The position numbers and the translations under genes were made by a program. A stretch of 58,442 nt of DNA, taken from contig CAIMUX010000118.1 of assembly GCA_903844735.1 (NCBI GenBank), positions 1 to 58,442 on the forward strand, written 5' to 3'. A model generated the notes under the pieces. The model ran no database searches and had not been told where the DNA came from. It saw only the letters and a program-made list of their open reading frames with translations. Positions 8,613 through 17,627 of this stretch are shown piece after piece (positions within the stretch are counted from its first letter, which is position 1; each line of letters starts with the position of its first letter). The stretch is from Candidatus Eiseniibacteriota bacterium. GTDB lineage: Bacteria; Eisenbacteria; RBG-16-71-46; CAIMUX01.

Positions 8613-9629
8613 CTGCACGCGCCGCGCGGCTGGGCGCTCCATCTCTTGCTCCGCCTGCCCTCCCATCGTCACAACCTGAAACCGCCGCCCGATCTCCCGC
8701 AGCACCCGCACGAAAATCGCGCGCTTCCGCTGCGCCGAAACGTCCATCCCGGGAAAGAACCGCAACTCCGGTGCATCCTCTCCCGACAAAAGATCCAGCG
8801 GATGCAGCAGAAAGCTCGGCGGGGTTCCCGTCGTGCGGCAGAGCTGCAGTGCCAGCCGCAGGTACGCCATCATCAGATCTTCGGATACGCGCCCCAGGTA
8901 GAGCAGGTAGCTGAAATGGAACGGCGTGCGCAGCAACGGGACCGTGGTCACGGGAATCTCCAGCAGTTCGCCGCCGGTCGCGGTTCGCCACACGAACGGC
9001 TTCACCGGCCGCCGCCCATCGGCGAACGAGCCGAACAAGCCCGCCCGGCGCTTCCGGTCCTCAGCACTGATCTTCGCCGTCCGGAAGTAGTACCACCGGG
9101 CCAGGGGGCCTACCCATGTGGGCAAGGTTGATGCGTCGTACCTGTACCCTCGTTCGATGAGAATGTCGACCAGGTCGGGGCTCCAACTGAATCCTGGGCC
9201 GCGGAAACCGCACGGGGTCTGACCGGTGGCCTCGACGATAGCGCGCTCGGCGCGGCCGATCTCTCGCTCCAGATCCACGCGTGGGTAAAGGTGCAGCCAC
9301 GACTCGTGCTCGTAAGAGTGGTTGCCGATCTCATGGCCGGCCTGGGCGATGCGGTGTAAGTAGGGGGCGTTGCGCGGGTCGTCGGCGTCGGCACCCACCA
9401 GGAAGACCGTAATCGTCAGATTCAACTCGGCCAGCACATCGAGGACCAGAGGCACGAAACGGGGTAGATACGTCGGACGCTCCGCCCAGGCTGGGTCCCC
9501 ATGAATCTTCATGTAGGACCAGAGGTTGTCCAAGTCGAGAGAGACGCTGGCGAGGGGCCTGTTCACACCGGTAGCGCTGGTGACGCCGGAACCGGGCGAA
9601 TCGGTAGGGGGAACCACGGTTCCAGTCAC
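8607..9629 (-). CDS. Polysaccharide deacetylase family (NodB-fold) protein
   Basis: Predicted 340 residues. The frame is open much further upstream, but the GTG at 9629 overlaps the stop of the FAD gene as GTGA, repeating the junction seen one gene earlier, so coupled translation is inferred. Motif 1 is VSLDLDNLWSY (the Asp that binds metal or acts as base). Motif 2 is EIGNHSYEHES, with the HxxxH metal ligands. GFRGPGFSWSPD is the motif 3 Arg region, and SFLLHPLDLL carries a late His. The set is intact, so an active Zn-dependent sugar deacetylase is plausible. Together with the upstream GT2 and FAD genes it likely modifies a lipid-linked sugar or exopolysaccharide. Confidence 0.85.
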   Translation of the reverse strand: MTGTVVPPTDSPGSGVTSATGVNRPLASVSLDLDNLWSYMKIHGDPAWAERPTYLPRFVPLVLDVLAELNLTITVFLVGADADDPRNAPYLHRIAQAGHEIGNHSYEHESWLHLYPRVDLEREIGRAERAIVEATGQTPCGFRGPGFSWSPDLVDILIERGYRYDASTLPTWVGPLARWYYFRTAKISAEDRKRRAGLFGSFADGRRPVKPFVWRTATGGELLEIPVTTVPLLRTPFHFSYLLYLGRVSEDLMMAYLRLALQLCRTTGTPPSFLLHPLDLLSGEDAPELRFFPGMDVSAQRKRAIFVRVLREIGRRFQVVTMGGQAEQEMERPAARRVQL

Positions 9630-10966
9630 GGGAGGCCATCCAGTCCACCCAGCACGCGGGGCAGGGCCTGCTCGACGACGCCGAGCGTCTCGTTGACGTT
9701 CAGCGTGCCGTTGGGAATCTGGGCCGAGTTGACGACAAAGACGCCCGGCAGCGAGGTCGCCACCGGTGGCATCGACTCGGTGGAGTAGTTCAAGGTCGAC
9801 AGGGCCAGAACCTGCCGGGCCCGCGCCACCTGAAAGGCGGTGATGTCGCTCTCCTCGAGGCCCGGATGCATGCGCCGCAGGGCAGGCACGAACTCGGCGC
9901 GGATCTCGGCGTCGGACCGCTCCCAGAAGGGGTCGTCCTGACCAAGGTACCGCGGCAAATAGACCAGTGACTGGCCGCCGAAGCGGGCGCGGTCCACCAG
10001 GGCGGTCATTTCGATAACGGCCGTGAAGGGCGGCCACGCGTCCGCGATATTCGTGATGTAGAACTTCGACAACGGCCGGCGGCAGAGCAACAAAGCACAA
10101 ACGATCCCCTGATAGGTAACCCCGCGGAGGCGCGCCGTCTCGGCCGCGGTGAGGTCCGGGCAGAGGCTCGCGACGAGGCCGCAAGGGACGGTCAGCACCG
10201 CGGCGTCGAACGCCTCCGGCTGGCGGCCGTCGCGCTGGATCATGACTTGCTCGCCGGCGTCAGTCTGGCCGACCCGACGGATCGCGGCGTCGGACACCAG
10301 GGTCACGCCGCGGGCGCGGGCGCGTTCCACCAGACGGCTCAGAATGGCGTCGTAGCCGTCGTCCACATGGCCGAAGAGCTCTTGTTTGTTGCCGGTGCGC
10401 CGGGCAGCGTACATGCGGGCGATGATGGCCCAGATGAAAGCGGCGCTGGCCCGCGTGTGGTTCTCGCCCAGCTTGGCGCGCAACAGCGGGCGCCACAGCC
10501 GGTCCACCGTGCGGCGGCCGCACCAGCGCTCGAGCCACGCGATCGCCGTCTGCCGCTCCAGCGCGTGCCAGTCGCGCAGACGCGAGGCATAGAGAATGGT
10601 CATGCCTAGGCGGACTTTATCCACCAACGAGATCGGCGGAAATCGCAGGAAGTCCAGCGCCGTGGAGAGCGAAAGCAGCCGATCGTCGATGTAAAACCCG
10701 GTGCGTGTGGGACTCCAGCGTAGGTGTTCGCCCAGGCCCAGCTCGTCCAGCAGTGCTCGCAGGCGCGTGTCCGAGAGCAGGATGACGTGGTAGAAGCGGT
10801 CCCAGGTATATCCGGAGATGGCATCGGACCCGGCCAACCCGCCGAAGCCCGGGGCGGCCTCGAAGACCGTCGGCCGATGTCCACGCTCCGCCAGCCTCAG
10901 CCCGAGGACCAGACCCAGCACGCCACCGCCCACGACGGCCACGGACCGGGAGGGGCGGTCGGTCAC
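9626..10966 (-). CDS. FAD-dependent amine-oxidase-like oxidoreductase
   Basis: Predicted 446 residues. The GTG start at 10966 overlaps the stop of the GT2 gene as GTGA, with AGGA six bases upstream. Residues ~8-35 form the FAD-binding Rossmann motif VVGGGVLGLVLGLRLAERGH followed by VFEAAPGFGGLAGS, typical of the protoporphyrinogen-oxidase/phytoene-desaturase/UDP-galactopyranose-mutase superfamily. The carboxy terminus has GVFVVNSAQIPNGTLNVNET, matching the second FAD-contact segment. Such genes are frequent next to DPM1-like GT2 genes in cell-envelope loci, but the substrate is unknown. UDP-galactopyranose mutase itself is unlikely, as its signature segments are not evident. Confidence 0.8.
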   Translation of the reverse strand: MTDRPSRSVAVVGGGVLGLVLGLRLAERGHRPTVFEAAPGFGGLAGSDAISGYTWDRFYHVILLSDTRLRALLDELGLGEHLRWSPTRTGFYIDDRLLSLSTALDFLRFPPISLVDKVRLGMTILYASRLRDWHALERQTAIAWLERWCGRRTVDRLWRPLLRAKLGENHTRASAAFIWAIIARMYAARRTGNKQELFGHVDDGYDAILSRLVERARARGVTLVSDAAIRRVGQTDAGEQVMIQRDGRQPEAFDAAVLTVPCGLVASLCPDLTAAETARLRGVTYQGIVCALLLCRRPLSKFYITNIADAWPPFTAVIEMTALVDRARFGGQSLVYLPRYLGQDDPFWERSDAEIRAEFVPALRRMHPGLEESDITAFQVARARQVLALSTLNYSTESMPPVATSLPGVFVVNSAQIPNGTLNVNETLGVVEQALPRVLGGLDGLP

Positions 10967-12126
10967 GAGCGTCCTGCCATCGGCGGAGCGGGCATCTCGG
11001 CTGGGGCGCCGGGCGACCCGGCCTCCTCCTGGCAGCACTCGGGGTGATCCGGAACGGGCGAAGACTCGATCACCCGGCGCCGGATCCCCGAGGCCAGGTG
11101 GAAGAGTTCCTCGAAGTTGCGCTTGCTCTGGTAAGCGAGGAATCCGAGGCTGAAGAGCTGCATGGACAGCAACGCCGCCACGCCGCCCACGACAAAAGCG
11201 TGAGGGCGCTCCTTGAACACCAGGGTTATCGCGGCAGAGAACTGGTCGTCCCAATAGCCGCCGGAAGGCACCAAAGGATACGCCTGTACCACGTTATAGA
11301 CGGTCCAGCCGGTTACATACAGGGCGCACAGGGCCAGCACAAGACCGGGTAGGACAAAGAACATGAAAGGTCGAAAGATGAAACCCGCCAGCAAGTAGGT
11401 GACAATCCCCTTGATCACCCGGAAGCTGGAGATGCGCTTGATGGCCATCTTGTGTTGCTGCGTCCAATCCAACTCTGCCGGTACTTCCACGATGCGCCCG
11501 CGCAGCAGCAGCGTCTTGTATAGGATCTCGGTGTTGATCTCCACGCCCAGGCCGCGCAGGTTCAGCGTGCGCAGGAAGTCGCCGTCATAGGCGCGCACCA
11601 TGCCGGTCAGGGTATGTACGCCGGCATGGGGACAGAGAAAGGCCAGGAACCGGTTGGCGAGGCGGCTCAGCACGGCGCGCAGGGGCGGCACGTTCGTCAA
11701 CGTGCCTCCCTTCATGAAGGGAGAAGCCACCGCGACGTGAGCCTTGGTCGCGCGCAGAGTCTCCACCAGCTTCTCGATGTGCTCGGGGGCGTAGCTGAGA
11801 TCGGTGTCCAGGACCACGACGTAGTCCCCGGCACAGTTGGCGAAGCCCGTGCGGAGCGCCTGGCCAAGACCCAGATTCACGGGGTGACGGACGGCGCTGA
11901 CCCCGCGGTGGCAGGCGGCGAAACGGTCGGCGATCCGCCAGGTGTCGTCCCCGCTGCCGTCGTCCACGACGATGATTTCGCCGCGATAGCGTCGGGCCAG
12001 AGCGCAGATGGCCGCGTGTACCCGGGCGAGGCTCTGGTCCAGCATGGCGCCCTCGTTGAACGCCGGCATCAGCACCGAGACGAACGGGCGATCGGGGGAC
12101 TCGCGGGAGACGTCGGTGGTGGGCAT
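10963..12126 (-). CDS. GT2 glycosyltransferase with C-terminal membrane helices (DPM1/GtrB-like)
   Basis: Predicted 387 residues. The ATG at 12126 is chosen because the GT-A domain begins about 12 residues later (FVSVLMPAFNEG), and the longer upstream extension looks non-coding. Motifs are EIIVVDDGSGDDT and VVLDTDLSYAPEH, with the DxD metal-binding pair. Two hydrophobic hairpins after about residue 235 (FRPFMFFVLPGLVLALCALY; FVVGGVAALLSMQLFSLGFL) place it in the polyprenyl-phosphate glycosyltransferase group, which charges undecaprenyl phosphate with one sugar. That product would suit the GT39 enzymes encoded just to the left. First gene of a three-gene coupled operon. Confidence 0.85.
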   Translation of the reverse strand: MPTTDVSRESPDRPFVSVLMPAFNEGAMLDQSLARVHAAICALARRYRGEIIVVDDGSGDDTWRIADRFAACHRGVSAVRHPVNLGLGQALRTGFANCAGDYVVVLDTDLSYAPEHIEKLVETLRATKAHVAVASPFMKGGTLTNVPPLRAVLSRLANRFLAFLCPHAGVHTLTGMVRAYDGDFLRTLNLRGLGVEINTEILYKTLLLRGRIVEVPAELDWTQQHKMAIKRISSFRVIKGIVTYLLAGFIFRPFMFFVLPGLVLALCALYVTGWTVYNVVQAYPLVPSGGYWDDQFSAAITLVFKERPHAFVVGGVAALLSMQLFSLGFLAYQSKRNFEELFHLASGIRRRVIESSPVPDHPECCQEEAGSPGAPAEMPAPPMAGRS

Positions 12127-12211
12127 CGGAATGGCTCTTTTCTCCGTCTGGCTACTCGGTCGGTAGGTCCCCAACCAACTTGTTATCAAGTATCTACTTC
12201 CGGTCAGCCGC

Positions 12212-12240
12212 AGTATGTCGTGATTGACCACGGATCGCAA
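12212..12240 (-). promoter_or_regulatory. Possible sigma-70 promoter for the GT2-FAD-deacetylase operon
   Basis: On the minus strand TTGCGA (12235-12240) is separated by 17 bp from CATACT (12212-12217). Each hexamer matches the consensus at four of six positions. The predicted leader to the ATG at 12126 is about 80 nt. Confidence 0.3.
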
Positions 12241-12349
12241 TCCCCCGTCTGCGTACGGGATCGGCGGTGGCGAGCCGGGCGCAAATCGGCTTATTGTGCG
12301 TGGCGATTGTCGAAAGGCTTGGCTGCCAAGGACACGGAGGAGCCCCAAG

Positions 12350-13447
12350 ATGACCGAGCCGCAACCCACCGTCGTGTCGGTCGTGGGAGCCCGACCGCAA
12401 TTTGTCAAGTTGGGTCCGGTGAGCCGGGCGCTCCGCCGACACGGCGTGCACGAAATCGTCGTTCACACCGGCCAGCACCACGATGCCGCGATGTCGCAGG
12501 ACTTCTTCCGGGAGCTCTCCCTGCCGGATCCGGATGTGAATCTGGGCATCCACGCGCCGGGACCGCTGGCCCAATTGGGGTCCATGGTCATAGCACTGGG
12601 CGAGGTCCTGGCGGACCACGCACCGCGGCTGGTCCTTGTCTTCGGCGACACCACCTCGACCGTCGCCGCGGCCCTGGCCGCGAGCTACCTCGGCGTCCCC
12701 GTGGCCCATGTTGAGGCCGGTATGCGTTCCTTCGACCCTGCCATGCCCGAAGAGATCGCCCGCGTCGTCACCGACCGCCTGGCTCGGCTGTGGTTCACCG
12801 CAAGCGAGACGGCCGAGGTCAACCTGCGGCGTGAGGGTCTGGGGCCAAGCGATTTCGTCGGTGATGTGATGTACGATGTGGTCCGGGAAGCCGAGCAGCG
12901 ACTCGATGACGGCAACGCCACTATGGGACGATTCGGCGTCCGCCCCGGCGAGTTCGTCCTGGCCACCGTCCACCGTGCGCGCAATACCGACGAGAAAGAC
13001 CGTCTCGAACGCATCGTGGAGATGCTGACACGCCTGCCCGTACCGGTGGTGTTTCCGGTGCACCCGCGGACCCAACAGGCGCTCCGCCGCCACGGACTTG
13101 CCGAGCGGCTCCTCGCGGGCAGCCGCGTCATCGTCACCGAACCGCTGCGCTACCTCGACACCCTGGCGCTGGCCCGCGGCGCCCGGCGCGTGTTCACCGA
13201 CTCGGGCGGACTGCAGAAGGAGGCGTTCTACCTGGGTACCCCGTGCACGACATTGCGCGAAGAAACCGAGTGGGTGGAGACCGTGGACCTAGGCTGGAAC
13301 GTGCTGGTGGGCACGGAGGTCGACCGGGCGCTGGCTACTCTGGACATGGCGCCGCCGCCACGTGTCGCTCCCGGCCCTTACGGAGACGGCACGGCGGGCG
13401 AGGCCGTCGCTCGTCGCGTTCGGCGCTGGCTGAACGAAACGGCTTAG
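12350..13447 (+). CDS. wecB: UDP-N-acetylglucosamine 2-epimerase (non-hydrolysing)
   Basis: Predicted 365 residues. The ATG at 12350 has GGAGGAG seven bases upstream. Family landmarks: VVSVVGARPQFVKL at the start, HTGQHHD, LVFGDTTSTVAAALAA, VAHVEAGMRSFDPAMPEE and the UDP-binding FTDSGGLQKEAFYLGTPC. The enzyme interconverts UDP-GlcNAc and UDP-ManNAc in the cytoplasm. It converges with the dehydrogenase gene on the other strand, and the two stops share TTAG (13444-13447). A second WecB-type gene lies at 21738, with clearly different sequence. Confidence 0.9.
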   Translation: MTEPQPTVVSVVGARPQFVKLGPVSRALRRHGVHEIVVHTGQHHDAAMSQDFFRELSLPDPDVNLGIHAPGPLAQLGSMVIALGEVLADHAPRLVLVFGDTTSTVAAALAASYLGVPVAHVEAGMRSFDPAMPEEIARVVTDRLARLWFTASETAEVNLRREGLGPSDFVGDVMYDVVREAEQRLDDGNATMGRFGVRPGEFVLATVHRARNTDEKDRLERIVEMLTRLPVPVVFPVHPRTQQALRRHGLAERLLAGSRVIVTEPLRYLDTLALARGARRVFTDSGGLQKEAFYLGTPCTTLREETEWVETVDLGWNVLVGTEVDRALATLDMAPPPRVAPGPYGDGTAGEAVARRVRRWLNETA

Positions 13448-15237
13448 TCGCCGGTGGACCACCGCGGGGCCCTCGCCACCAGACGCGAGGCGAATTGCCG
13501 CACAGCCAGCGGCTCCGGGGCCAGCGCCTCCTGGGCCGGCGCTTTCTGGGCCGGCGCTTCGTCGGCCAGCGCTTCGTAGGCCGGTGCCTCGGGATCAGCG
13601 ATGGCACAGCCGGTCGAGCAGGTCGCGGCCAGCCGCCGAATCTCCGCAAAGTCCGCGCGATTGAACGCCGAGTCGGCGTAGGCCTCGTTCAGGGCGGTGG
13701 TCAGCCGCCGCAACTCCCGCGCCACACCCACCTCGACGATCCGAAAATCCGTCGCCACCTCCTTGCAGAGTGCGTCCGGGGGCACGGCGCGACCGCGGCC
13801 GAGGCCGGCGTAGGCCATGCCCAGTGTTGCGCGTCGGTCTTTCGGCACCAGATTGCAGCCGTCAAAGAGTCCGGTGGCTCGACGCGCCTGGCTCAGCGGC
13901 TCGCTTAGTTGCCGGGCGTAGATCTGATGCGGTGCGCAGAGCATCAAGAGATCGGCGTCCTGCACCGCCGCGGCGAGATCCTGTGTGAAGGCTCCATCGA
14001 AACCGGCGCGCCTCAGGTTCTGGTCGTCCGGCCGCACAAAAGGGTCGTGCAGCACCACGGTGGCGCCGCGGGCGCGCAGCACCCGCGCCAGGGCCAGGGT
14101 GGGAGAGTTACGGGTGTCCTCCGAATCGCCCCGGTAGGCCACGCCCAACAACGCCACCCGCTTCCCGGACGGGTCGCCAAGGGTCCTCGCAGCGTGATCG
14201 GCCGCGTGGACCGGTGCCTCGTCGTTGATTGTCCGCGCGGCGAGAATGAGGCTGGCGTCGGTCTCACCCCCCAGGTCCCGGTAGCGCCACCACAACAAGA
14301 TGCCGTCCTTCGGCAGGCAATGGCCGCCCACCCCGATGGTCGGCACCAGAACACCGCCCGTCGGGACCACCGTGGCGTCCCCCGAAGCGGCATCGGTCTG
14401 CTCGATGCGCCGATTCACCCGGTCGCGCAGGGCGAAGAAGTCGATGTCCCGGGCGTCGCAGTGCCGCATCAACTCGGCGGCGAAGGCGATACGCACATCC
14501 CGATAGGCGTTCTCAAAAGTCTTGACGATCTCCGCGGTCAGGCTGTTGGTCCGCAGCAGTTGACCGCCGGTGACGATGTGCCGGTACAGGCGCTCGACCA
14601 GTCCCGGTGAGGCGGGGTGCAACCCGGCCACCAGCTTGTCCGACTCGCGGATGCGTTCGACCAGCCGCCCCGGCATCACCCGGTTGGGACTGTTGGCCAG
14701 CAGAACATCCCGGCCCTCCACGAGACCGTGCGAGGCAAAGCGCTCGCGGATGACGGTGGCCATGCTCGACGGCGCGAGCGTGGAGTCGATCACCACCAAG
14801 GGGACATTGCCCGCCGGTCGGTGCTGGAACGCCTGCGCCAACCCATCCAGGCCGGCGAAGAGAGGAGCGTAATCCGGGCCCGTCCCGTCGCGATCCGTTT
14901 GGATGCAGACCAATACTACGTCGGCATCGGCCGCCTCGCCGGGATCGTGCGTGGCCCGCAGAACGCCGTCGGCGACCGCTTGCCGCACAACCTCGTCCAG
15001 GCCGGGCTCGACACCGCCGATCACCGAACGGCCGCTGTTGATGGCGGCCACTTTCCACCCCGAGGTCGGCGAGTTTCGCTGCACCACGAGGACCTCGGCC
15101 GGCCGGTCCGTGCCGATGCGCGGTTTGGCGTCCGCGAGCAACGCGGCCATCGGCATGCCCACGATGCCCGGTCCCAGCACGGCGATCTTGCGTACCTGCC
15201 AGTTCGTGACCGTGGCTCCATCCAGTGCAAGTGGCAC
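13444..15237 (-). CDS. wecC: UDP-N-acetyl-D-mannosamine dehydrogenase-like enzyme with unusual C-terminal extension
   Basis: Predicted 597 residues against ~420 for typical WecC/UDP-ManNAc dehydrogenases. The GTG at 15237 has GGAGGAG seven bases upstream, overlapping the end of the AsnB gene. The NAD-binding motif KIAVLGPGIVGMP is near residue 20, VVIDSTLAPSSM near 155 and the catalytic cysteine motif GVGGHCLPKD near 304. The UDP-binding third domain ends near residue 480 (LGMAYAGLGRG). The remaining ~118 residues are extra: a helical stretch, a CSTGC pair, then an Ala-Pro-Glu-rich imperfect repeat encoded by short tandem DNA repeats at about 13500-13590. The enzyme should oxidise UDP-ManNAc, or a similar UDP-HexNAc, to the uronic acid. 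Assignment to UDP-ManNAc over UDP-Glc rests on overall family resemblance and the neighbouring WecB. Confidence 0.8.
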   Translation of the reverse strand: MPLALDGATVTNWQVRKIAVLGPGIVGMPMAALLADAKPRIGTDRPAEVLVVQRNSPTSGWKVAAINSGRSVIGGVEPGLDEVVRQAVADGVLRATHDPGEAADADVVLVCIQTDRDGTGPDYAPLFAGLDGLAQAFQHRPAGNVPLVVIDSTLAPSSMATVIRERFASHGLVEGRDVLLANSPNRVMPGRLVERIRESDKLVAGLHPASPGLVERLYRHIVTGGQLLRTNSLTAEIVKTFENAYRDVRIAFAAELMRHCDARDIDFFALRDRVNRRIEQTDAASGDATVVPTGGVLVPTIGVGGHCLPKDGILLWWRYRDLGGETDASLILAARTINDEAPVHAADHAARTLGDPSGKRVALLGVAYRGDSEDTRNSPTLALARVLRARGATVVLHDPFVRPDDQNLRRAGFDGAFTQDLAAAVQDADLLMLCAPHQIYARQLSEPLSQARRATGLFDGCNLVPKDRRATLGMAYAGLGRGRAVPPDALCKEVATDFRIVEVGVARELRRLTTALNEAYADSAFNRADFAEIRRLAATCSTGCAIADPEAPAYEALADEAPAQKAPAQEALAPEPLAVRQFASRLVARAPRWSTGD

Positions 15238-15239
15238 GG

Positions 15240-17132
15240 CTACGCTCCTCCGGTGCCATCGATGAACCGGCGGTGCCAGAGCTCGAGGTTCAACAAGCCC
15301 CACAGCCGCCGTCCGAACGGCTCCTCCTGGTCCAGAAGCGACTCGACGGCGGGCAGATCGAAAAGACCCCGCTCGCGGCAGACCCGTGAGAGCAGGACGT
15401 CGCGGAAGAAATCTCCCGCCTTGCCCCGCGCCCAGAGGTGCAACGGCACGGGGAAGCCCATCTTGTCTTTGCGCTCCAGGATGCTCGCGGGCAGCAGAGG
15501 TCCGGCGGCGCGCTTCAGGATGTACTTCATCTCGCCGCCCCTGAACTTCATGGCCGGCGGCATGGAGGCCACGAGCTCGGCGATGCGCCGGTCCAGCAGC
15601 GGCACCCGCGATTCCAACGACACCGCCATGCTGACCCGGTCCTCCACCTGCAGCAACGCCGGCAAGCCGGTCAGCATGTCGTAGTGGGTCATCTTGTTGT
15701 AGTAGGACTGAGTGTCGGGGTGGTTGAAGACCCGGGCGAAGCGCGCGAAGACGGCCTCGCGGTCATAGCGGGCGCGAAAGTCGGGGCTGAGGAGCTCCAT
15801 GGCTCCCTCGCTACGGTCGAGGAGGCGAAAGTAGCGGCGATCCATCGGCTCGAAGAGCTCCTCGTGCCAGAAGCGACGCAGCATCGGCACGTATCGTTTG
15901 AGGTAGGAAAGGTTCGGCAGGATGGAAGCCAGGGAGACGATGTGTTCACCCTCCTCGGTGGTCCCGAACATCGCGCCCTTGATCGCCTGCTCGAGGTAGG
16001 CGATGACGTAGCGCGCGTAGCCACCGAAGATCTCGTCGCCTCCCTGCCCGCCCAGACACACCTTGACCTGCCCGGCCGCCAGCCGCGAGACCACGTACTG
16101 GGGGAACAACCCCGGGCCCGCCGCCGGCTGGTCCATGCTGTAGATCAGCCTCGGGAGCAGGTCGATGAACTCCTCCTGCGTCGGATGGATCAACTCGAGC
16201 CGCGCGCCGCAGGCCTTCGCAACCTCCCGCGCGTAGGGACTCTCGTCGAACTCCGGACCCTCGCAGAAAGCACCCGTGAAGCAGCGCAAAGGCTCCGGAT
16301 AGCTGCGGGCCGCCAGAATGCTGACGATGCTGGAGTCCATTCCGCCGCTGAGGTAGGTGCCCAAGGGGACGTCGCTGCGCAGTTGCCGACTGACCGTGTC
16401 TTCGAGCAGCCAGCGCAGCTTGTCGATGAAGTACTCCTCGGTATGGTGGGTGTCCACGCGGAACGAAGGCTCCCAGTACCGGGTCAACGTGAGTGCCCCC
16501 GTGGCGAGGTCCACGACCAGGTACTGGCCGGGCGGCACCTCGTGGATGCCCTCGAAAAGGGTGCGCTCGCCCAAGACGTACTGGAACGTCAAATAGTCCT
16601 GCAACCCAAGTTCATCGACCCGCCCACGAACCTCGGGGTGGACCAGCAGAGCCTTGATCTCCGAGGCCAGCAGGACAGCGCTCTCGGTGACGCAGTAGTA
16701 CAGCGGCTTGATGCCGAAATGGTCACGGGCGGCGATCAGACGCCCCCGGCGAGTATCGTGCAGCACGAACGCGAACATCCCATTGAGATCGAGCAGGCAG
16801 TCCAGACCGTGCTCCAGGTAGGACCGCAGCAGGACCTCCGTGTCCGACTCGGTGGTGAAGACGTGACCCTGCTTCCGCAGGGCGTCGCGCAGTTCCAAGT
16901 AGTTGTAGATCTCACCGTTGTAGACTAAGACGGCACCGTCCGCGGCCATGGGTTGCCGGCCGCCGGCGATGTCGATGATCGCCAGGCGCCGGTGGTAGAA
17001 CCCAACGCCGCCGGCGTTGTGTTCGCCCTCGCCATCGGGACCGCGATGCACAAGGGTCTGCCCCATCCGGCGAAGGACATTGACATCCACGCTGTGGCCG
17101 GGACGGGCTGCCATGCTGACGATGCCGCACAC
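15240..17132 (-). CDS. asnB: Glutamine-dependent asparagine synthetase-like amidotransferase (complete, Cys2 present)
   Basis: Predicted 630 residues, the usual AsnB length. Met-Cys-Gly at the start supplies the N-terminal nucleophile of class II glutaminases after Met removal. HRGPDGEGEH, the YNGEIYNYLELR strand and FGIKPLYY complete that domain. The ATP-pyrophosphatase loop SGGMDSS is near residue 262. It could make asparagine, but placement directly upstream of the uronic-acid-forming dehydrogenase, with only a few bases between them, suggests amidation of a sugar uronate, as proposed for WbpS-type enzymes in O-antigen loci. That role is inference from context. Confidence 0.85.
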   Translation of the reverse strand: MCGIVSMAARPGHSVDVNVLRRMGQTLVHRGPDGEGEHNAGGVGFYHRRLAIIDIAGGRQPMAADGAVLVYNGEIYNYLELRDALRKQGHVFTTESDTEVLLRSYLEHGLDCLLDLNGMFAFVLHDTRRGRLIAARDHFGIKPLYYCVTESAVLLASEIKALLVHPEVRGRVDELGLQDYLTFQYVLGERTLFEGIHEVPPGQYLVVDLATGALTLTRYWEPSFRVDTHHTEEYFIDKLRWLLEDTVSRQLRSDVPLGTYLSGGMDSSIVSILAARSYPEPLRCFTGAFCEGPEFDESPYAREVAKACGARLELIHPTQEEFIDLLPRLIYSMDQPAAGPGLFPQYVVSRLAAGQVKVCLGGQGGDEIFGGYARYVIAYLEQAIKGAMFGTTEEGEHIVSLASILPNLSYLKRYVPMLRRFWHEELFEPMDRRYFRLLDRSEGAMELLSPDFRARYDREAVFARFARVFNHPDTQSYYNKMTHYDMLTGLPALLQVEDRVSMAVSLESRVPLLDRRIAELVASMPPAMKFRGGEMKYILKRAAGPLLPASILERKDKMGFPVPLHLWARGKAGDFFRDVLLSRVCRERGLFDLPAVESLLDQEEPFGRRLWGLLNLELWHRRFIDGTGGA

Positions 17133-17279
17133 TGTTTTGGCTCCTCGGACTACCCATGTGCGCGGCGCGGAGGGTCGGCCGATCGGGTGCCCACATTCCT
17201 GAGATCGTCCCTGACATCGGCCCCGGGACGGGGTTTGTCCAGGGCAATCCGCGGCTTCCCTCCGGCCGCGGTTGCCAGG

Positions 17280-17480
17280 CTAGCGGCGGGACGATACCAC
17301 AAGCGGTTCCGCGCTGTGTCCGTACTCGATGAACTCCTCGGCGATCTTGTCCTCGCCCCACTCGGGATGATCCCCGGAGATGTGTCGGATGAAGGCACGA
17401 TGCTCAGGCGGAATGCGGGGCTGGCCAGCGTGGCGGTCTCGTGAACGACGTGCTGGAGATGACCTACGAGGTTTACGCGG
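17280..17480 (-). pseudogene. Integrase-core transposase fragment
   Basis: One minus-strand frame reads GQPRIPPEHRAFIRHISG and then DHPEWGEDKIAEEF before losing similarity and stopping at 17280. This is the linker and first catalytic-core stretch of DDE integrase-type transposases (IS481/IS3-like). No start, no DDE triad and no terminal repeats remain. It sits beside the toxin-antitoxin pair. Confidence 0.55.
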
Positions 17481-17627
17481 ACCACGACCAGAGGCTCACC
17501 GCCAAGAGAAAGAGCGAATGAGCCGGATCTATGATTGCCGAGCGACCTCGGGGCGGTTCACAATGATCTCGCAAACAGAGGATTCTTCTTCACGCAATGC
17601 CGGCAAGATGGAGGCGGAGTCGTCAAA

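Noticed and set aside
15438-16928. 496-codon plus-strand open frame
   Set aside because: Fully antisense to the well-supported AsnB gene. The translation is Arg/Gln/Val-rich without motifs, a typical GC-rich shadow.
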